DNA of 64,000 bases from Bacillota bacterium (GCA_029101005.1 JAQXQE010000022.1:1-64000); one strand, 5' to 3'. Shown: positions 33,624 to 42,967, numbered from the stretch's first letter. Numbers and translations: made by a program. Notes: generated from the sequence alone by a model not told the origin.

Positions 33624-34458
33624 CTCTGCTACCTCCCTTCAGCCCGAGTAAAGATAAGAGCTTGCTCTGCTTTGCTCTATCGTCAGGCATGTATATCTCC
33701 AGGAGAGCCTTCTCGATTGTCTTGCCGTCAACGAATCTTCTGAGTCTGCCGTTCTCAGCTATTGAGATAGCACCAGTCTCCTCCGACACTACGATGACAA
33801 GAGCATCGGACACTTCGCTCATTCCAACTGCAGCTCTGTGTCTTGTTCCAAGATTTCTTCCGATATCCACTCTCTCTGTAAGAGGAAAAACGCAACTCGC
33901 TGCGAGCACTCTCATACCTCGAATGATTACACCTCCGTCGTGAAGAGGAGATCCCTCGTAGAAGAGATTGCCGAGCAGTCTTGCACTGATCTTCGCATCA
34001 ATCTCCGCACCCTTCTCAGTGTGTTCAGAGAGCATTGTCTCTCTCTCGACTGCGATGAGTGCTCCAGTTCTAGTTGCCGAGAAGTCCTCTACAGCATCCA
34101 CAATCTCGCGTACTACTGCAAGCGCCTCCTCATTAGCGAAGTCCTTTGACTGCGTAAGTAAGAATGACTTTCGTCCGAGTTTCTCGAGACCTCGTCTTAG
34201 CTCAGGCTGGAAGATTACGATAATCGCAAATAATCCCATTGTAATCAGGCTCTTCAGCAGCCAGTTGAGCACGTTCAGATTGAAGAAATCCGAAACAAAG
34301 AAAAGCGCCACAAGGAGTACAATCGCACGGAGCAGAAGCTGGGCTCTCGTCTCTCTGATGAACTCGAGAACCTTATATGTGAGGTATGCAACTACAGCGA
34401 TATCGATGATATCGGTTGGTCGAATACTCATAATTATGCTGGTCAGGTTCTCTAACAT
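33616..34458 (-). CDS. cdaA: Diadenylate cyclase CdaA
   Basis: A 280-residue membrane enzyme that condenses two ATP to c-di-AMP. Three N-terminal helices (about 15-32, 40-58, 65-85) precede the DAC domain (about 105-260). The RHR motif is at 206-208 (GTRHRAAVG); the usual DGA motif reads DGG at 174-176 (SPLHDGGVII), a conservative change worth noting. GGAGG lies close before the ATG. c-di-AMP controls osmolyte uptake and cell-wall homeostasis, which fits the glm cluster. Confidence 0.95.
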   Translation of the reverse strand: MLENLTSIIMSIRPTDIIDIAVVAYLTYKVLEFIRETRAQLLLRAIVLLVALFFVSDFFNLNVLNWLLKSLITMGLFAIIVIFQPELRRGLEKLGRKSFLLTQSKDFANEEALAVVREIVDAVEDFSATRTGALIAVERETMLSEHTEKGAEIDAKISARLLGNLFYEGSPLHDGGVIIRGMRVLAASCVFPLTERVDIGRNLGTRHRAAVGMSEVSDALVIVVSEETGAISIAENGRLRRFVDGKTIEKALLEIYMPDDRAKQSKLLSLLGLKGGSRDE

Positions 34459-34502
34459 TGTTCCTCCTTAGTGACGTCTGTTTCAATTAGTGTCTGGAAT
34501 TA

Positions 34503-35750
34503 TTATTCCCCATCAGTCATTATCTGATTGATCTTCTGCTTTGCCTCTGCGATGCTGTCTGCATCCTGAGCCATTACGTAGCAAGGTGTTGAACCTGTGC
34601 TGTAAGTACCTGTTGATGAGTCGTGACCCTTAAGTGTGATCTTCTCAATCTTCCAGTTAGGGCTCTTAGCAATCTGCAGCTTAACGAGTGATCTGATCTC
34701 CTGTGAAGAGATGTTCATCTCGATGTAATCAGAAAGTGCTGTGATAATGTTGTTGTACTTCAGCAGGATTGTCTTGCTGCTTGTCGCCTTCTTAATCATA
34801 GCCTCGAAAACAGCCTGCTGGTTCTTGATACGCTGATTATCTCCTTCCTCGAAGGCCTTACGCTCTCTTGCGAATGCAAGTGCCTTCTGGCCACCCATGT
34901 GGTTCATTCCCTTTGATACGATGTATGAAGGCATCTTGACAGGTCTGAATGTGTACTCAGAATATACGTCAATTCCGCCGATAGCATCGATGAACTTGAT
35001 TACTGTTGTGAAATTAACCTTTACATAGTAGTTGACCTTGAGATCAAGCAGATCCTCAACGGCTCCGATTGTATCCTCTGTGCCGTAGAATCCGGTATGA
35101 GTAATCTTGTCGGCCTGATTGCCGTGATTAACCATTCGAATCTGATAGTCTCTTGGAATTGATGTCAGGAGAATCTCGTTAGACTTAGGGTTAACAGTTA
35201 CGAGCATGTTAACGTCTGATCTTCCCTGTGTGTCAATCTCTCCATTTACATCAAGACCTGTGATGAGGATGTTGAAAGGTTCTGTATTAACTCTAACGCT
35301 GTTCTCGTTCTTAACATCAGTTCCAATGCTGTCGAGGAAGGACAGTGTTCCAAGAGCGTAAGCAGATCCCACTCCATAGATGAAGATGAGCATAACACTC
35401 AGGATAGTTGCAAACACCTTCGCCCACATCTTAATGTTCTTGAAGTAAAGCTGGATGAACAGAACAAAGCTCAGCAGAAGGAGCACCACGCCCAGCTCAA
35501 TGAGTGTTACAGCTGGAAGCACATCCATCTTCACCATAACGCCAGCGAATACTGCCAGAAAGAGCAGATAAACTAATGCGAGAATTCTGGTGAACTTATA
35601 GAACTTGCTGTTCTTTCTGTTCTTCTTATTCTTCTTAGACTTCTTTGATTCCTTTGGTTCAAAATCTCCTGAATCGCCAGATGGGTCGGAATAGTTGAAA
35701 TCCGGCACATGCAACAGCTGCTCCAGCTCTTCATTTCTACGATTATTCAT
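34503..35750 (-). CDS. LytR-CpsA-Psr family wall polymer ligase
   Basis: A 415-residue LCP protein. A lysine/asparagine-rich cytoplasmic segment (1-50) precedes three transmembrane helices (about 52-70, 76-102, 110-132), and the LCP domain spans about 155-395. Conserved parts: FNILITGLDVNGEIDTQGRS with DVNMLVTVN, SIPRDYQI, and GGQKALAFARERKAFEEGDNQR. LCP enzymes transfer wall teichoic acids or other glycopolymers from lipid carriers to peptidoglycan. Three helices, rather than one, are typical of the clostridial subgroup. Confidence 0.93.
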   Translation of the reverse strand: MNNRRNEELEQLLHVPDFNYSDPSGDSGDFEPKESKKSKKNKKNRKNSKFYKFTRILALVYLLFLAVFAGVMVKMDVLPAVTLIELGVVLLLLSFVLFIQLYFKNIKMWAKVFATILSVMLIFIYGVGSAYALGTLSFLDSIGTDVKNENSVRVNTEPFNILITGLDVNGEIDTQGRSDVNMLVTVNPKSNEILLTSIPRDYQIRMVNHGNQADKITHTGFYGTEDTIGAVEDLLDLKVNYYVKVNFTTVIKFIDAIGGIDVYSEYTFRPVKMPSYIVSKGMNHMGGQKALAFARERKAFEEGDNQRIKNQQAVFEAMIKKATSSKTILLKYNNIITALSDYIEMNISSQEIRSLVKLQIAKSPNWKIEKITLKGHDSSTGTYSTGSTPCYVMAQDADSIAEAKQKINQIMTDGE

Positions 35751-35826
35751 ACCAAACTCCTTAGCTAATGTTTAATAATTATGGCCATTCGTATAATTGT
35801 ACCAAAAAATGAACAGCCGTTCAATC

Positions 35827-36360
35827 TTATCTAATTGTCTCAATTACGCCGTATGCATTGCCCTTTCTCTTGTATACGACATTAACTGAATCTGTATCCA
35901 TATCGAGATATACGAAGAAATCGTGTCCGAGCATCTCCATCTGAAGAATTGCCTCCTCAGCGCCCATTGGCTGGAGCTCAAACTGCTTTCTCTTTACAAC
36001 AATCTGCTCCTCAACTGGCTCATCTTCCTCGAAATCTGGAATGAACTCAAACTTGAGGGCCTTGTTCTCGTGGTATCTCTCCTGAAGCTTACCCTTGAGC
36101 TTGCTCATCTGATTTGCCAGCTTGTCGAGAACAATATCCATTGCATCGTATACGTTCTCCTCTGCAGCCTCAGCTCTGAATACTGCCTGCTTTGCATTGA
36201 TAGTTGCCTCAATCTTGGCAAGATCCTTGAACTTTGAAACTACGACATTCGCTGTAACGTCCTCATGGAAGAACTTATCGAGCTTGTCGAACTTCTTCTC
36301 AATGTTCTCTTCGAGTCTGTCACTTACCTTGTAATTCTTTGTTAAAATATTAATCTTCAT
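35827..36360 (-). CDS. hpf: Ribosome hibernation promoting factor, long form
   Basis: A 177-residue HPF/RaiA family protein. The N-terminal S30AE domain (about 1-100, MKINILTKNYKVSDRLEENI) binds the 30S decoding site; the C-terminal domain (about 115-177, VKRKQFELQPMGAEEAILQM then GHDFFVYLDMDTDSVNVVYK) dimerises 70S ribosomes into inactive 100S. It has its own promoter. The divergent neighbour is comFC, followed by a raiA-like RNA. Confidence 0.95.
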   Translation of the reverse strand: MKINILTKNYKVSDRLEENIEKKFDKLDKFFHEDVTANVVVSKFKDLAKIEATINAKQAVFRAEAAEENVYDAMDIVLDKLANQMSKLKGKLQERYHENKALKFEFIPDFEEDEPVEEQIVVKRKQFELQPMGAEEAILQMEMLGHDFFVYLDMDTDSVNVVYKRKGNAYGVIETIR

Positions 36361-36395
36361 AGCACAACCTCCTTATGTTGCAGTTGCTCAACATT

Positions 36396-36406
36396 ATTAT
36401 ACCACA
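36396..36406 (-). promoter_or_regulatory. Extended -10 promoter of hpf
   Basis: On the minus strand TGGTATAAT fits an extended -10 (TGnTATAAT) 36-45 bases before the hpf ATG; the -35 region is weak. Confidence 0.4.
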
Positions 36407-36526
36407 TAGCCACTTTTGAATGTGGTAAAAAGATGTGTTTTTGGCGACAGCTGGCGGCATTCCATACGAAATTCTCCCTCAAAAGAGTGTACTGCGGGGG
36501 AATTTGCGCTGTGATATGCTTCATCC

Positions 36527-37267
36527 ATGCAAATACTTAAGAAACTGCTCGATTTGATATATCCAGAAGGGCTTTACTGCCACTGTTGTGACAAGATCAT
36601 AAGTCCTGACAGAAGCTATGGTCTGTGCAATGAATGCATGGATGGTTTCAAGTGGGCCACTGGCAGATGCTGCCTCAAATGTGGCAAGCCACTCTCACCT
36701 TCTAACCCCAGAGTGATTTGCTACAGCTGCAGTGAGCACAAGCACAATTATCACAGGGGATACACCTGCACAGAATACGGCACGCATGAGAGGTCTCTTC
36801 TCTACAAACTCAAGTACAACGGCAGTACTTATGTTGCGCCAATGGTAGCCGAGGTGATGTACGACCGCATGATCTCACTTGGAATCGAGGATGATTACGA
36901 TATTCTGATACCGGCACCTTCCCACAAGAGCAGAGCGCTGAGCCGCGGGTATAATCAGACAGAACTTATCGCGGAAGAGCTCTCACGCCTTACGCACATC
37001 CCTGCAAGCGACGAGATACTCGAGAGAATCAGCCACACTGCAGCCATGCGAACGCTGACACCAGAGCAGAGGCGGAGCCAGCTGCAGGGTGTTTTCGCTA
37101 TGAAGAAAGGTCAGGAGGAAGCTGTGCGAAATAAGAGAGTGCTGCTCGTTGACGATATCTATACGACAGGAGCGACGGCGGATGCTCTTTCGGAGCTGCT
37201 TTATTCGTCGGGTGCGGCGCGTGTTGATATTCTCTCTTTCTCGGCGGGTGCCGATGTGGTAAAATAG
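36527..37267 (+). CDS. comFC: ComFC-type phosphoribosyltransferase
   Basis: A 246-residue ComF protein. The N-terminal zinc-binding part has four CxxC pairs (CHCCDK, CNEC, CLKC, CYSC), and the C-terminal half is a phosphoribosyltransferase fold with the PRPP loop VLLVDDIYTTGATADA. In transformable Firmicutes ComFC helps process incoming single-stranded DNA; elsewhere its role is less clear. The ATG has only a weak ribosome-binding site. The raiA-like RNA begins right after its stop codon. Confidence 0.92.
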   Translation: MQILKKLLDLIYPEGLYCHCCDKIISPDRSYGLCNECMDGFKWATGRCCLKCGKPLSPSNPRVICYSCSEHKHNYHRGYTCTEYGTHERSLLYKLKYNGSTYVAPMVAEVMYDRMISLGIEDDYDILIPAPSHKSRALSRGYNQTELIAEELSRLTHIPASDEILERISHTAAMRTLTPEQRRSQLQGVFAMKKGQEEAVRNKRVLLVDDIYTTGATADALSELLYSSGAARVDILSFSAGADVVK

Positions 37268-37466
37268 ACCTTAATCTGTGACCGAGTCATGTTCGTGGTT
37301 GAAAGTCCAAGCCAGCTACGGGCAAAGGGATCCACGTAAGCTGCCGCAGAGATCGGCAGTGATCATGGCGTAGTTTAGAAGTAAGTCCTCCGCAAAGCGG
37401 GTCAAGGCAAGTGTGGGGTCAAAGACCAGGTCGAGTGACTCGTCTGCAGATTAATCCAGATTACAA
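37265..37466 (+). ncRNA. raiA-motif-like structured noncoding RNA
   Basis: About 200 bases without a credible reading frame. Closing helix: TTAATCTG (37271-37278) pairs with CAGATTAA (37447-37454), 8 bp, and inside it CGAGTC (37283-37288) pairs with GACTCG (37437-37442). Internal hairpins include AGCTGCCGCAG and CCTCCGCAAAGCGGG. Position and size (about 200 nt, next to hpf/raiA and comFC in a Clostridium relative) match the raiA motif, a large noncoding RNA whose loss affects sporulation and aggregation in Clostridium. I have not matched the consensus sequence base by base, and RNase P RNA is unlikely because it is longer and lacks its core here. Confidence 0.65.
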
Positions 37467-37478
37467 TCGGAGAACGAT

Positions 37479-38129
37479 ATGGCAAAAGAGAATGATTTAT
37501 ATTACGGCGACTTACTGCTCCTCAAGAGAAGAGTCAACGAGTGGCAGAACGCTCATCCAAAGGGCAAGATTGCGAAACCTCTCAAGGTGTTTGTGATACT
37601 GCTCGGTTTTGGCGCAATTATTGGTGCTTATAAGTACGATCCAGTTGCTGCTACTAAGGAAGGCTTCTCGGTTTTCACAGCGACAATGCTGGTGGTCTTC
37701 ATTCTGATGATACTCTTCGCAAGGAAGCTCAACGCGACTCTGCAGCCACCTTTCGCGAAGCTCTATAACGCGAGATTTGAGGTGAGTGATGACGGAATCT
37801 ACTGCTACTTCCAGCAGAAGATGGCCGAGTACGGATATTATATCAAGGACAAGAATATCAAGGAGTGGATTATCGATGACGAGGTTCACTGTATGTATAT
37901 CAAGGGCAAGGCAGAGGTCACAATGACCAAGAAGGAAGGTGCTGAGAGACTCGGAACAATCGATGCTTTCTATATGCTCATTCCTTTCGATGAGTACGAT
38001 CTCGAAGACCTGATTGCTCCATACGGTGAGCTCGTTCAGTTCAAGAATGGCACGCTCAGAGAACAGTTCACACAGGAAGGCACCAACCTGCCTATCATCA
38101 TCGAAGAGAAGCCTTACAAGAAGAAATAG
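37479..38129 (+). CDS. Two-pass membrane protein of unknown function
   Basis: A 216-residue protein. A basic cytoplasmic segment (about 1-34) is followed by two transmembrane helices (about 36-52 and 64-84, with a short loop between), then a cytoplasmic beta-rich domain (about 95-200) of PH-like or YcxB-like appearance, with YGYYIKDKNIKEWIIDDEVH. GGAGAACGAT lies before the ATG. It follows the raiA-like RNA and might be cotranscribed with it. No family can be named. Confidence 0.7.
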   Translation: MAKENDLYYGDLLLLKRRVNEWQNAHPKGKIAKPLKVFVILLGFGAIIGAYKYDPVAATKEGFSVFTATMLVVFILMILFARKLNATLQPPFAKLYNARFEVSDDGIYCYFQQKMAEYGYYIKDKNIKEWIIDDEVHCMYIKGKAEVTMTKKEGAERLGTIDAFYMLIPFDEYDLEDLIAPYGELVQFKNGTLREQFTQEGTNLPIIIEEKPYKKK

Positions 38130-38137
38130 CAACAACA

Positions 38138-38168
38138 AAGAGGATGCTTACGCATCCTCTTGTTTTTT
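38138..38168. terminator. Terminator between the membrane protein and recD2
   Basis: GAGGATGC and GCATCCTC (38140-38159) form an 8-9-bp stem with a 4-nt loop, followed by TTGTTTTTTT on plus; the recD2 stop lies at its edge. Confidence 0.8.
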
Positions 38169-40396
38169 TACCACTTATTCATATCAAGCTCTACAAGCCT
38201 GCTTCTGAGCCCAGTGTATCTCTCATCTATTCTGTTATTGTTAATCATCCACTGCAGCTTCTGCTCGCTTCCGTCTATGATAACAAGCTGCTTGCCACGA
38301 GTCACTCCCGTATACAGGAGATTACGAGTCATCAGCATAGGTGGGAATGACCACATCGGAATAATTACTGCAGGGAACTCACTTCCCTGGCTCTTATGAA
38401 CGGTAATCGCGTAGGCAAGGTCAACCTCGTCGAACATCTCGCCCTCGTATGTGACCAGCTTGTCATCCATCTCAACAAGCATAGTCTTCGCCTCGGAATC
38501 GATGCTTGTGACAATGCCGATATCACCGTTGAAGATGCCCTCGCCAGTCATAAATGTGTTAACATCCTTCCACTCGGCTCCGTAATTGTTCTTGAGCTGC
38601 ATCACGCGGTCACCTTCACGATAGAGGCGTCCGCCGAGTTTGAGCTCAAACTTGTCATCAGCAGGCGGATTGATGACCTCCTGCAGGACGGTGTTGAGAT
38701 TAGGTGCACCAAGCACGCCTTTCTTAGTCGGAGTCAGCACCTGAATATCGTGAGCGCTGTCGATGAAGTCGTAATGCGCCTCAAGTCTTCCTCCGACGAG
38801 GCTCTTGATGTTCTCGAGAATTGCATTCTCGCTGTCCTCGTGGATTATGAAAAAGTCCCTGTCAGGACTGTCGTTCGTCGATGGATACTCGCCCTCGTTG
38901 ATCATATGGGCGTTCGTTACAATCAGGCTATCCGCCGCCTGTCTGTATATCTCCTTAAGTCTGACTACAGGAATGAATTCACTTCGAATAATATCTCGCA
39001 GAACATTACCCGCACCGACCGACGGAAGCTGATCCGCATCTCCAGTCAGTATGAGCCTGCAGCCGCTTGGTATCGCATCGAGGAGGCCATCCATCAGCAT
39101 AATATCAATCATCGACGCCTCATCGACAATAATCGCGTTGTGCTCAAGAGGATTGTCCCCGTTGCGTCCGAAATACATCTCTTCCGTCTGCTCGTTGAAT
39201 ACGTATTCGAGTAAGCGATGAACTGTCATAGCAGGGCAAGCTGTCGCCTCCTCCATACGCTTCGCCGCTCTTCCAGTAGGAGCAGAGAGCGCGACTTTGA
39301 TATCCATTCTCTCGAAGCAACGAACTATCGTGTCGATAATAGTGGTTTTGCCCGTTCCAGGACCACCAGTGATTACTGTGACATTATTAGTCAGAGCTGC
39401 GCGAACTGCTGAACGCTGTTTCTCAGAGAGCTGGAAGCCTCCGCGCTCCGCGCTGAGAGATGCTTCTGCATCGGCAATCAGATTGTCAATATTGATCGGA
39501 AGCGCATTGTAATAGTCGCTCATTAGGCGCTTGAAGTTATAGGCTGTGCGCTGCTCAGCCTGGTAATATCCGTATAGATAGATTACTGGAATATCATCTA
39601 TAGTATCCGTCTGAATCTCGCCGCAGAACGCCATATCTGTGATGTTCTCAAGCACGCTCTCTGTACTCGTGTCGATGAGTTCAACTACGCGCTCAACCAG
39701 AATGCTCTCCGGCATCAGTGTGCTGCCGTTGACAGCCCACAGGCGTAGTATATGCTTGATTGCGCTCTGGATTCGGAATTCGCTGTCCGCCTCAATTCCA
39801 GCTCTCGCAGCAATTTTGTCCGCCTTGATGAAGTTGATGCCACGAATATCATCAACGAGGATATAAGGATTCTCCTTTACAATGGCCGCAGAGTCCACTC
39901 CGTAGAGTTTGAAGACCTTAACACAGTCGTTCATCTCAAGGCCGAGTTCCTGAAGTTCAAGCGACACTCGCGCGAATTCGCGCGACTCACCGAAAGACTC
40001 CTTGATCTTGGCCAGACTGTTAGGACCAATGCCCTTAATCTGGAGAAGGCTATCTGGATCTTCCTCCATTATTCTGAGGGAGTCATCACCGAATGTCTCA
40101 ACTATGAGATCTGCAGTCTTAGGACCGATACCTCTGATAGAGCCAGATGCAAGGAACTCGCGAATAGCCTCTCTGCCTTCCGGCAGCATCTCCTTGTGGC
40201 TTGAGAAAGAGAACTGCTCGCCGTATTTCTGATGCACGACGAAATTGCCCTCGAGACTGAACTTCTTGCCAGCCGAAGGCTCATTCATAGCACCTGCTAT
40301 TCTGATTGCGCCATCTTCAGTGTCGAAGACGGCAACAGTATAGCCGTTGCCGTCGTTATGGAATATTACTCTGCTAATTGTTCCCTGTATCTGCAT
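38168..40396 (-). CDS. recD2: ATP-dependent RecD2-like DNA helicase
   Basis: A 742-residue superfamily 1B helicase. Two helix-hairpin-helix regions (IRGIGPKTADLIVE, 87-100; LLQIKGIGPNSLAKI, 117 on) form the N-terminal part, and Walker A GGPGTGKTT is at 344-352. Later motifs include IIVDEASMID and the DEVDLAYAITVHKSQGSEFP region typical of RecD. Unlike RecD of RecBCD, RecD2 acts alone in repair and replication. It is 15 bases downstream of yhaM on the same strand. Confidence 0.94.
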   Translation of the reverse strand: MQIQGTISRVIFHNDGNGYTVAVFDTEDGAIRIAGAMNEPSAGKKFSLEGNFVVHQKYGEQFSFSSHKEMLPEGREAIREFLASGSIRGIGPKTADLIVETFGDDSLRIMEEDPDSLLQIKGIGPNSLAKIKESFGESREFARVSLELQELGLEMNDCVKVFKLYGVDSAAIVKENPYILVDDIRGINFIKADKIAARAGIEADSEFRIQSAIKHILRLWAVNGSTLMPESILVERVVELIDTSTESVLENITDMAFCGEIQTDTIDDIPVIYLYGYYQAEQRTAYNFKRLMSDYYNALPINIDNLIADAEASLSAERGGFQLSEKQRSAVRAALTNNVTVITGGPGTGKTTIIDTIVRCFERMDIKVALSAPTGRAAKRMEEATACPAMTVHRLLEYVFNEQTEEMYFGRNGDNPLEHNAIIVDEASMIDIMLMDGLLDAIPSGCRLILTGDADQLPSVGAGNVLRDIIRSEFIPVVRLKEIYRQAADSLIVTNAHMINEGEYPSTNDSPDRDFFIIHEDSENAILENIKSLVGGRLEAHYDFIDSAHDIQVLTPTKKGVLGAPNLNTVLQEVINPPADDKFELKLGGRLYREGDRVMQLKNNYGAEWKDVNTFMTGEGIFNGDIGIVTSIDSEAKTMLVEMDDKLVTYEGEMFDEVDLAYAITVHKSQGSEFPAVIIPMWSFPPMLMTRNLLYTGVTRGKQLVIIDGSEQKLQWMINNNRIDERYTGLRSRLVELDMNKW

Positions 40397-40411
40397 CTAT
40401 GTTTCTCTGTC

Positions 40412-41368
40412 TTAGAATGTGCGCTTATACAGTTTGCGGTTGTCGAGCTGGAAGACCTTCTCTGAGAACTCGCCAGGCTGTACCGCATTAAGTGTATCCT
40501 CGAAGTCGAACATCTTCGCATCTACCATATCGAGGTAGTGAAGAAGCTCAGCTTCTGGGAAAAGTGGCTTCTTAGGGCTACCGTATTCCGGCTCGTAGTG
40601 GTGTGAGAGCACCATATGCTCCATCATCACAGCCTTCTCCTCTGAGATTCCGAGCTCTCTGCAGCGTGCATCGATTACGATAGCACCCATAACCAGATGT
40701 CCGAGCATCTGTCCATCTCTTGAATATCCAGGTGACATTCCATTCTCATCTGACAGAATCTCATTGAGCTTCTCGATGTCGTGAAGTGCAACTCCAGCAA
40801 GAACGAGATCCTTCGAAAGAAATGGATACACCTCGCAGAATCTCTCGCCCATCATCATCATTCTCTTCACATGATAGAGGAGACCACCATACTCAGCGTG
40901 GTGGTTGCGCATGGCTGCTGGATAGTACATGAGTCTCTCTCTGTTGTCCTCATAGAATGAGAGGCAGAGCTTCTTGAGATCCTCGTCCTCGAAGGCATTG
41001 ATTCTGCTCATGATATAATCGTACATATCCTCAGAAGCCTCTGGCGCTGTCTTATACAGTTCGCTTCTGTCGATAGCCTCACCTGCCATAAGAGGTGAAA
41101 TTCTCTCGATATTGAGCTGAATTGTCGAGTTGAACTCTCCTATTCTTCCGGCAACACGTACGATATCACCAGGCTTGAGGCCGTAGATAAAGTCGCGCTC
41201 AGACGGATAGAGGTCCCACTTCTTGCCTCCAGCAACACCGCTCGCATCCGAGAGGTCAATTGCAAGATAATGCTTACCCGTCTTGCCAGTCTTAACGTCG
41301 GAGCCCTTAACTACGAAAATCTCGTCAAAGCTATCCCCAACCTTGAAATCTGCAATACTATATCTCAT
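40412..41368 (-). CDS. yhaM: 3'-5' exoribonuclease YhaM-like, OB-fold plus HD domain
   Basis: A 318-residue protein with an N-terminal nucleic-acid-binding OB fold (about 15-90, FVVKGSDVKTGKTGKHYLAI) and a C-terminal HD hydrolase domain (about 150-290). Metal ligands appear in NHHAEYGGLLYHVKRM and the HD motif LAGVALHDIEKLNE. YhaM trims RNA from the 3' end in Firmicutes and can act on DNA. It shares a transcript with recD2. Confidence 0.88.
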   Translation of the reverse strand: MRYSIADFKVGDSFDEIFVVKGSDVKTGKTGKHYLAIDLSDASGVAGGKKWDLYPSERDFIYGLKPGDIVRVAGRIGEFNSTIQLNIERISPLMAGEAIDRSELYKTAPEASEDMYDYIMSRINAFEDEDLKKLCLSFYEDNRERLMYYPAAMRNHHAEYGGLLYHVKRMMMMGERFCEVYPFLSKDLVLAGVALHDIEKLNEILSDENGMSPGYSRDGQMLGHLVMGAIVIDARCRELGISEEKAVMMEHMVLSHHYEPEYGSPKKPLFPEAELLHYLDMVDAKMFDFEDTLNAVQPGEFSEKVFQLDNRKLYKRTF

Positions 41369-41524
41369 TAGATTCTCCTTATAATCTGATTGATTTCGAA
41401 AGTACGTTCTTCATTATACCACATTGCTGACGCTGTATCTTTGTGTTACAATCTTTTTCATTAGAAATATGCTTGTAACGTCTAGTTGCATCAGCAGAAT
41501 AACGCGTTATCGGGAGGATATGAT

Positions 41525-42262
41525 ATGGATTTTGACGCTAAGAAAGCGACCCGTGCTACAGTCGAGTGGATACAGCAGTGGTTTGAGAAGAATGGTCCTG
41601 GTTGCAATGCCGTCATCGGAATCAGCGGAGGTAAGGACAGCTCAGTTGCTGCCGCACTCTGTGTTGAAGCTCTCGGTAAGGACAGAGTAATCGGCGTACT
41701 GATGCCTAATGGTGAGCAGAATGACATTGATATGTCGCATCTCCTCGTTGAGCACCTCGGCATCAAGAGCTACGTAATCAACATCGCAAGCGCCTTCGAT
41801 GGAATCATCGCTGAGATGGAGAAAGCTGGCATTGAGATTGGCAAGGATACACGCATCAACCTTCCACCTAGACTCAGAATGTCAACACTCTATGCAGTTG
41901 GTCAGTCACACAACGGCAGAGTAATCAACACATGCAATATGAGCGAGGACTGGGTTGGATACTCAACAAGATACGGCGACTCAGCTGGCGATATGAGCCC
42001 AATGTGCAATTTCACAACAGCAGAGATCAGAGCAATCGGAACAGAGCTCGGACTTCCAGATGTACTTGTTCACAAGACTCCAACTGACGGACTCAGCGGA
42101 CAGACAGACGAGGATAAGCTCGGCTTCACATATGAGGTTCTCGACCACTACATCAGAACAGGTGAGATCGAAGACCTAGAGGTAAAGGAGAAGATTGACA
42201 GACTCCACGAGCGCAATCTCTTCAAGCTTCGCTATATGGATACATTCGAGTACAAGGGCTAA
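41525..42262 (+). CDS. nadE: NH3-dependent NAD+ synthetase
   Basis: A 245-residue enzyme that amidates nicotinate adenine dinucleotide to NAD. It has the pyrophosphatase loop GISGGKDSSVAA and the segment NTCNMSEDWVGYSTRYGD, and lacks the glutaminase domain, so it uses free ammonia. I start at the ATG at 41525 with GGGAGG 7 bases upstream; the longer frame from 41486 overlaps that site. It faces the nicotinamidase-like gene across a shared terminator. Confidence 0.95.
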   Translation: MDFDAKKATRATVEWIQQWFEKNGPGCNAVIGISGGKDSSVAAALCVEALGKDRVIGVLMPNGEQNDIDMSHLLVEHLGIKSYVINIASAFDGIIAEMEKAGIEIGKDTRINLPPRLRMSTLYAVGQSHNGRVINTCNMSEDWVGYSTRYGDSAGDMSPMCNFTTAEIRAIGTELGLPDVLVHKTPTDGLSGQTDEDKLGFTYEVLDHYIRTGEIEDLEVKEKIDRLHERNLFKLRYMDTFEYKG

Positions 42263-42270
42263 TCATAACC

Positions 42271-42310
42271 AAGCAAAGACGCGTGCCGATTTCGGCACGC
42301 GTCTTTGCTT
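42271..42310. terminator. Bidirectional terminator between nadE and pncA-like gene
   Basis: A perfect 18-bp stem: AAGCAAAGACGCGTGCCG and CGGCACGCGTCTTTGCTT with a 4-nt loop (ATTT). It ends both convergent genes. Confidence 0.85.
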
Positions 42311-42321
42311 GCGTAGATTCG

Positions 42322-42843
42322 CTAGATTACTTCAATCTGGCATGGCTTCATAGCCTTGAGTGCTGTCACATGCTGCTCAGGTGTAACTCCCGCACAGAGG
42401 TCCGCGTGTACGAATACTGGTGTCTCAGGGAAGAATGCCTTGAGCATCATAGCGTTCGAGATTACACAGATATCAGTGCAGACACCACAGAGGTGAATCT
42501 CGTCGATATCTCCCTCGCAGAGCTCCGCAACAAGGCCTGGAAGATCTGTTGAACCGAAGCTTGGCTTACGGATTCTCGCAGCATTGAGACGCTTTGCAGC
42601 CTCCTCTACTGGCTCACAGAGCATCCATCCGAGCGACCACTCAACACAGTGCTTAACTGGAAGATAGTGACCCTCGAGAGTCTCCATATAGTTCTCCTTA
42701 TGTGTATCGTAAGTGCAGATAACTGGCCCATCCCACTCGTCCATCAGCTTTGCAACATCGTCTGCAATAGCCTGAGCTTCCTTGGTACCGAGTACTCCAT
42801 CTACGAAATCCTTCTGCATATCAATTACAATTAATGGTTTCAT
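42322..42843 (-). CDS. Nicotinamidase-like cysteine hydrolase
   Basis: A 173-residue isochorismatase-fold protein. It has the acidic catalytic residue in VIDMQKDFVDG, the metal-site pattern YDTHKENYMETLEG followed by LPVKHCV, and the nucleophile cysteine in LCGVCTDICVISNAM. The Asp-His pair and the HC motif are typical of nicotinamidase (PncA), which converts nicotinamide to nicotinate for NAD salvage; its neighbour nadE supports this. The start at 42843 has GGAGG 6 bases upstream. A broader cysteine hydrolase role cannot be ruled out. Confidence 0.85.
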   Translation of the reverse strand: MKPLIVIDMQKDFVDGVLGTKEAQAIADDVAKLMDEWDGPVICTYDTHKENYMETLEGHYLPVKHCVEWSLGWMLCEPVEEAAKRLNAARIRKPSFGSTDLPGLVAELCEGDIDEIHLCGVCTDICVISNAMMLKAFFPETPVFVHADLCAGVTPEQHVTALKAMKPCQIEVI

Positions 42844-42967
42844 ATTAAACCTCCATCGTTCTCTATTCGAATTAATTATATTTAGTTTCAAAACATTGGT
42901 CAATAATTCTCGACTTTAGCACTTTAGTGTGTTAAACTAACACTATCGCTGAAAGGAGAATATCAAG

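Noticed and set aside
37265..37466. RNase P RNA
   Set aside because: The GAAAGUCC-like segment is reminiscent, but the element is only about 200 nt and lacks the rest of the RNase P core.
37479..38138. Long minus-strand reading frame opposite the two-pass membrane protein gene
   Set aside because: It is a shadow of the real gene: no start signals and a leucine/cysteine-rich composition typical of antisense frames.
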